A DNA stretch of 64,000 nt from Mangifera indica (Eukaryota; Streptophyta; Magnoliopsida; Sapindales; Anacardiaceae), in assembly GCF_011075055.1 (NCBI RefSeq), contig NC_058153.1, positions 11,036,001 to 11,100,000 of the forward strand, written 5' to 3'. A model generated the notes under the pieces. That model was not told the origin of the DNA. It searched no databases and saw only the letters and a list, made by a program, of their open reading frames with translations. The position numbers and the translations under genes are program-made. This document shows positions 58,901-64,000 of the stretch, piece by piece (within the stretch, counting starts at the first letter, position 1; every line of letters starts with the position of its first letter).

Positions 58901-61440
58901 CATGGGCCTTTACTTTTTATGTGGGTTGTTCGATACTAAAGGCCCACCATTGTGCAGGCCTAGACCCAACATAACCTACAAGCATGGTAGATCATGCAAA
59001 AGTCGATTCAACCTGACTCGACATGACCCATTGTCGTGTCTCAAAGTCTCTATCCTAATTGATAATTTTTCAAATAAATATGTAAAAAGATTTAATAAAT
59101 ATTTCAATATATTTACATCAACAAGTTTTATTCAATATAAATTTATTTATACAATTCTATATAATAAGTCGTACAGTTGATATCTAACATCTAATATTGT
59201 ATAACAGATAAATATTGTATTGAAGTCCAAGATGTGTTTATATAATAAAACTATATATATAATGTATTACTATATAATTGAATATTGTTTTATCTTTAAT
59301 TTTTAACTATCCTATTATATAATAGTTTATCATTATTTATACATAAAAGTTGTACATGTAATACTACTATTATTTATATATATGATAGTTATAGTTTTAT
59401 ATAGTTAATTATCAATAAGGACAAACGTATACACTGCCCAGTAGCCTTATAAAAGTCCATAAAATGAAGTGTTGCATTTTTTATTTGTGAGTATTGGCAT
59501 ATACCCACACAAATAATAATACATTATTTGAATACTCAAATAAATACAATTATAAAAACCTCGGTGTCTGGTTAAAAGAAACCGTACATAGAAGTTAAAA
59601 TAGATAAATGAATAAGCAACAAGTTGGAAGCAGATGTCAACTTGAAGAATTGATATTCAGTAACTTGATTGAATGGTCGACCTTGTGAAAAAAGGTGAAG
59701 TTAACCTATTGATGTTTAAGTTCTGCAACTTGACATTTTCCAAGCACCTTTGTCACTTGCAGTCATCCATGGCTAAACACAAGATCAAGATGACTGACTC
59801 TACATTCACGCTTCATTATTGTTAAATGTGATATTTTCTCACCATGTCTCTCACTAGACTTAATAGTTCATATCATCGAATCGTATTTGTATCGTATCAA
59901 TTTAAGTTTTATATAAAAGACTTTCAACTTTAATCTGATTCGAATTATAATTATATTAAATTTTTTTAACTCTAACCCAACTCTTTAATATTCGAATTAA
60001 TTCGATACGACTCAAATTGATATAAAATTATCTATTATTTTCATTCTCTAAAATGTTTTTACCATTTTAATTTCTTTACTAAATTATCTCACTTTACTAT
60101 TAATAAAATATACCATATAAAATTTTGTCTTGTTTATAATTAGTCTAAAAATTTCATACTAAAACCTTTAAAACATATCAATAATCTGACTATCCAAATC
60201 ATATTCATCCTACTTAATAATGAATTAAAATATTTAAATATAAATAAAAAATAATATGAATAATTACAATTATATAAAATTACAACTATATACAATATAT
60301 AAAGATTTTAACTATTATTGATATTGTGTTTTAACATTTCTATAATTTATTTTTAATAAATTTTATTAAAAGAAAAATGATCAAAAACATTCGAATTTAT
60401 TCAATGTAAACTTTAATGTTGTCCGATTTAATTTTAAATCATGTCAAATTCACTTGAAATAAATTTCATGTAACAAAGTTAACCTTATCTTAATTTTTTT
60501 TCGTACCGTGTCATATCAGAATAGCTGAATGTGTTGATCTTTCCCAAGTCTACCTGCCACCTCCTGTATCTTGAGTGAAATCAGAGCAACACCATCTTCA
60601 TTAAATTTCCTCTTCTTCGGGAGGTTGATTTATAATATGAAGTATTTCCTTGTCATCTACGTGTTCTATCCACTACAACACTCCATTTGGTTTCTTCCCG
60701 ACCAAGAAACAAAGAAGTCACTACAACACTCCAAAGTAAATGTCAGTAAACATATAACACAACACCAACCACCAATTACATAGAATTATTTTTTGGTAAT
60801 TCTAAATCAAAGACCCGTCGACACATAGTATTAAATTTGTATCTTGAGATGCTCCAGTGGGAACCAAGTACCTTCCAGCTTATTTTGCCATGTAGAAAAA
60901 TTCAATTTACTTTCAAGAGGCGGTTAATTTGGGTAAACTTTTATAACTAAAAATAAAAAATTATAATTAATATAGATTATTTTAAAGAGTAATAGATATA
61001 AATTAATACAATAAAATTATATGTACTTATTTTAAATACATAAATAAATTCATACTTATGTGTGTTATTATATAATTGAATATTATTTTATTATTATTTT
61101 AAAATTATTTAATCAAAATATAACATATATAAATTTATATATTAAAAGTGAGAACATATAATTTTATTGTAATTAATATTGTGTTTATCCATATAAAAGT
61201 ACTGATATATTATTTATTTAAATACCCTTAAAAGATTATTTATTATAAATTAATATTGTATTTAGTTAAAATTAATCTCTTCAGTTAATTTTTTGTGTGT
61301 GTGTTTGTTATAAGATATTCTCCATGTTAATATTACACTATGATAATTTTTTTCATATTATCAAATTATAAAATTAATTAATTAAATGTTTTAATTTATT
61401 ATATGTACTCACTTTTAATTAATTAATTAAATTATTTTTA
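58900..61440. repeat. Upstream block of NLR unit 4
   Basis: This is collinear with 6830-10160 of unit 1 but shortened. At about 60730-60785 some 800 bp present in unit 1 are missing, and the word CACTACAACACTCCA is repeated on both sides of the break (60669 and 60720). It is AT-rich, with no gene recognised. The conserved 150-bp island of units 1-3 is absent here. Confidence 0.75.
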
Positions 61441-61841
61441 TCTGATACACAGACAAAGATGATGTCTTCAAATAGACGAAGACGATTCGTCTTCATCAAT
61501 CTGAGTATAATTTGGATGGATGAAGACAAATCATCTATATCCATTTCTTTGACGGTTGATAGCATCTCCCAAGCGACTGGAATGGAAAGATGGGTGGCAA
61601 GCATTAGCTATTGATCAAAATGGAGAAGATGGCTGGAGAAGAGAAAAAAAAAATCTGTCAAGAAAAATATAACTTTTTAAATTTCAAGTGAGAGAAAATT
61701 GTTAAATTTTTTAGGTAAGGGAAAGAAATGATATAAAATTTTGGTTTTTTTAATATTTTTTTTGGTTAATCAGATAGGTTTTACTTTGTGTTTTTGAAAC
61801 ATAAAATTACCAAAACTTGAGTGATATTAAGTCTTTTGGCC
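61440..61841. mobile_element. Mutator-like MITE upstream of NLR4, right half only
   Basis: The right half of the promoter MITE remains, from sequence like ACAAAGATGATGTCTTC (about 61452) to the end CTTTTGGCC, followed by AATTAAAAT. The left half is deleted. Confidence 0.75.
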
Positions 61842-62143
61842 AATTAAAATCATTAATTATTTTCTTGACTTATATAATTTAGCTTAAATTTCGCTTGGCT
61901 GTAACATCACCATGACATTACGGGCGGAATTAACACGAAAGTAGCCTCAGAAGCCAGGATGAGAGATTATAAAAATCCTTGAAAGAACTTCCCTGTTGAT
62001 TAGTTCAATTTCTTTCTTCTTTGAAACCACAGACTGCAGCCACTTTTAGTTGTATTTCTTCTTTCAAACCTTAATTTGCATCCACTTTTCCTGTATTTCT
62101 TCTTTGAAACAACAATTTACAGATACTTTTACTGCCACTTCTC
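61842..62143 (+). promoter_or_regulatory. NLR4 promoter and leader, uninterrupted
   Basis: It carries the W-box TTGACT (61865-61870), a TATA-like ATATAATT after it, and the proximal TATA-like TTATAAAAA at 61967-61975, about 170 bp before the ATG. This is the intact version of the site where the MULE inserted in unit 3. The leader is pyrimidine-rich. Confidence 0.6.
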
Positions 62144-64000
62144 ATGGCAGAAACTGCCGTGAAGTTTGTACTCCAGAAGCTTACACCATTCTTCTCAAAC
62201 GAAGTGCAAATGATGAACGGTGTTCGTGAAGAAGTTGTTTATGTGAGAACAGAAATGGAGCGCATGAAGGTGTTCTTGAGAAGCGCCGATTGTTTAGAAG
62301 AAACCGACGAAGAAGTCAAAATTTGGGTGAAGCAAATCAGAGGTGTAGCTCACGATATCGAAGATGTTTTAGACGAGTTCACTCTCCTTCTTACTCACAA
62401 CCACGGCGATGGTTTCTACGGCTTTCTTCACAAGCTTTCGTGTTGTGTCAAGAACATGAAGGCTCGTTATCGAATAGCGTATGAAATCCAAGGCATCAAC
62501 TCAAGAATCAAGAGTATTTACGAGGGACACCTCAGACTCCGTAAAAAATTCCCAGCAGCTGAAGAGGCTGGTTCGAGTTTGGCGAATTCATGGAATGACC
62601 GTCATGGGGACGCTGTTCTTTTGGACGAGACTGACTTGGTTGGCATTGATGGGCCTAAAGAGAAGGTGGCTGAGTTGCTAGTGGGCGGTGGCTTAGGCCG
62701 TCAAGTGGTTTCTCTGGCGGGGATGGGAGGAATGGGAAAGACAACTCTGGCGAAACAAGTCTACGATGATAGACAAGTTAAGAAACACTTCAATATCCGT
62801 GCTTGGATCACTGTTTCAAGAAGCTTCAAGATGGAGGAGCTTCTTAAAGATATGCTTAAGCAGCTTTTTCAAGCAATTAGGAAATCGGTTCCGAAGGCTG
62901 TGGAGACGATGAGTAGTGATGGGTTGAAGAAAATAATGAAGGATTTTCTTCAGGAAAGGAGGTATTTGATTGTTCTTGATGATGTGTGGCATATAAATGA
63001 TTGGGATGCGGTGAAATATGCTTTGCCCACCAACAATTGTGGCAGCCGAGTGATGCTCACTACGCGTAAAGTTGATTTAGCCTTCACTTCTCGGTTGGAA
63101 TCCGAAGGTTGGGTCTATAATTTGCAGCCATTGCCTCCTGAAGAGTCCTGGATTCTTTTTTGCACCAAAACATTTCATGGAAAAGCTTGTCCTCCACACC
63201 TGGAGCGAATTTGTAGGTGTATTTTGAAGAAATGTGAAGGACTTCCTCTTGCAATAGTGGCGATTGGTGGAGTTTTGGCTGCGAAAGATAGGCAGAGGAT
63301 TGATGAATGGGAAATAGTTCATCGGAGTCTTGGTGCTGAGATTGAAGGCAATGACAAACTCCAGAATTTGAAAAAAGTGCTTTCACTCAGCCTCAATGAT
63401 TTGCCATGCCATTTGAAAGCATGTTTTCTTTACTTGAGCATCTTTCCGGAGAATCATTTAATCGAACCAATGAGACTGGTTCGATTGTGGACGGCAGAAG
63501 GATTTGTTGAAGCGAAAGAAGGAAAGACAGTGGAAGAAGTTGCGCAGGAGTACCTCAGCGAGCTCTTGAACAGAAGCCTGATGCAAGTGGCTGGAACAAC
63601 AAGCGATGGAAGAGTCAAGGCCTGTAGAATCCACGACTTTCTGAGGGAAATCATTAAAACAAAGTCCATAGAGCACAACATTTCAGCCATAGCTAAAGAA
63701 CACATGAATCAGAACGCACTATGGCCAGATAAAGTTCGACGATTATCAGTTCACAATACACTGCAAAATGTTCAGCAAAACAGGTTTGTCAACGCTTCTC
63801 AATTGCGTTCTCTGTTCATGTTTGGGATAGATGAAATGCCACGCTTGCACGCACTTTTTCCAAGTGGGTTCAAGCTTCTAGGCGTCCTGGACATGCGAGG
63901 CACACCAGTCACAAATTTTCCCATTGAAGTTATGAACTTGTTTTATTTGAAGTACCTGAGCTTGAGGGACACCAAGTTGAAAACGATTCCAAGATACATA
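62144..64000 (+). CDS. NLR4: CC-NB-LRR disease resistance protein (RPM1-like), runs off window
   Basis: I translated from the ATG at 62144 and found no stop through 64000 (619 codons). It is the only copy with both an intact promoter and an undisturbed frame as far as visible. It has the Rx-type coiled coil with DIEDVLDEF (start MAETAVKFVLQKLTPFFSNE), P-loop GMGGMGKTTLAK, kinase-2 LIVLDDVW, GSRVMLTTR, GLPLA, CFLYLSIFPENH, RIHDFL at the MHD position, and the first LRRs (LKYLSLRDTKLKTIPRYI at the edge). Differences from NLR3 are scattered substitutions (for example QIRGVAHD for QIRDVAHD). By comparison with NLR2 about 300 more residues are expected. It likely acts as an intracellular immune receptor. 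Confidence 0.92.
   Translation, partial: MAETAVKFVLQKLTPFFSNEVQMMNGVREEVVYVRTEMERMKVFLRSADCLEETDEEVKIWVKQIRGVAHDIEDVLDEFTLLLTHNHGDGFYGFLHKLSCCVKNMKARYRIAYEIQGINSRIKSIYEGHLRLRKKFPAAEEAGSSLANSWNDRHGDAVLLDETDLVGIDGPKEKVAELLVGGGLGRQVVSLAGMGGMGKTTLAKQVYDDRQVKKHFNIRAWITVSRSFKMEELLKDMLKQLFQAIRKSVPKAVETMSSDGLKKIMKDFLQERRYLIVLDDVWHINDWDAVKYALPTNNCGSRVMLTTRKVDLAFTSRLESEGWVYNLQPLPPEESWILFCTKTFHGKACPPHLERICRCILKKCEGLPLAIVAIGGVLAAKDRQRIDEWEIVHRSLGAEIEGNDKLQNLKKVLSLSLNDLPCHLKACFLYLSIFPENHLIEPMRLVRLWTAEGFVEAKEGKTVEEVAQEYLSELLNRSLMQVAGTTSDGRVKACRIHDFLREIIKTKSIEHNISAIAKEHMNQNALWPDKVRRLSVHNTLQNVQQNRFVNASQLRSLFMFGIDEMPRLHALFPSGFKLLGVLDMRGTPVTNFPIEVMNLFYLKYLSLRDTKLKTIPRYI

Noticed and set aside
1..64000. Search for a novel multi-gene system
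   Set aside because: Apart from the NLR array everything recognisable is transposon-derived. The unusual points are reported individually and no unknown operon-like or pathway cluster is supported.

Overview
The window is nuclear DNA of a flowering plant, probably a dicot. The evidence is the AT-rich intergenic sequence, GT..AG introns, plant-type LTR retrotransposons primed by initiator-Met tRNA, Mutator-like DNA elements with 9-bp target duplications, and a tandem family of coiled-coil NB-LRR (CNL, RPM1-like) resistance genes. I cannot name the species.

The backbone is a decayed tandem array of four NLR units on the + strand. Each unit carries the same AT-rich upstream block, then a fold-back Mutator-like MITE, then a short promoter/leader with a W-box and TATA-like sequences, then an intron-less NLR frame. 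Unit 1 (about 5664-12877) keeps only about 115 bp of NLR. Unit 2 (about 12878-27300) has a full-length NLR pseudogene with five lesions. Unit 3 (27300 to about 42400 or beyond) has an NLR that is open for 879 codons but has a frameshifted C-terminus. Unit 4 (about 57765 to the window end) has an NLR that is open for all 619 codons in the window and runs off the right edge. NLR2, NLR3 and NLR4 are nearly identical by eye, so the duplications look recent.

Transposons fill the rest, often nested. A decayed Ty1/Copia 5' end lies on the minus strand at 1-2046. A hAT-type element with an 8-bp duplication is at 2169-3096. An aspartic-protease pseudogene sits at 4459-5092. The unit 2 promoter MITE was split by a Ty3/Gypsy chromovirus (15610-23377, duplication GAAAT), whose reverse transcriptase was itself split by a 2471-bp solo LTR (18157-20627, duplication CCTTG). 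The unit 3 promoter was split at a TATA-like sequence by a 5342-bp Mutator-like element (32257-37598, duplication TTATAAAAA). That element carries Ulp1-protease and transposase remnants, a captured two-exon fragment of a host ARF-GAP gene, and two inverted arrays of a 119-bp repeat. A very young Ty1/Copia element (47640-55402) has identical LTRs, one stop codon in gag, an extra Gag-like frame in its leader, and a dense cluster of W-box motifs.

The only cellular genes that look possibly functional are NLR3 (truncated C-terminus) and NLR4 (incomplete in the window). The most unusual structures are the MULE at the NLR3 TATA sequence with its captured gene and inverted arrays, and the W-box cluster in the young Copia leader. 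All identifications are from reading the sequence; no searches were run.
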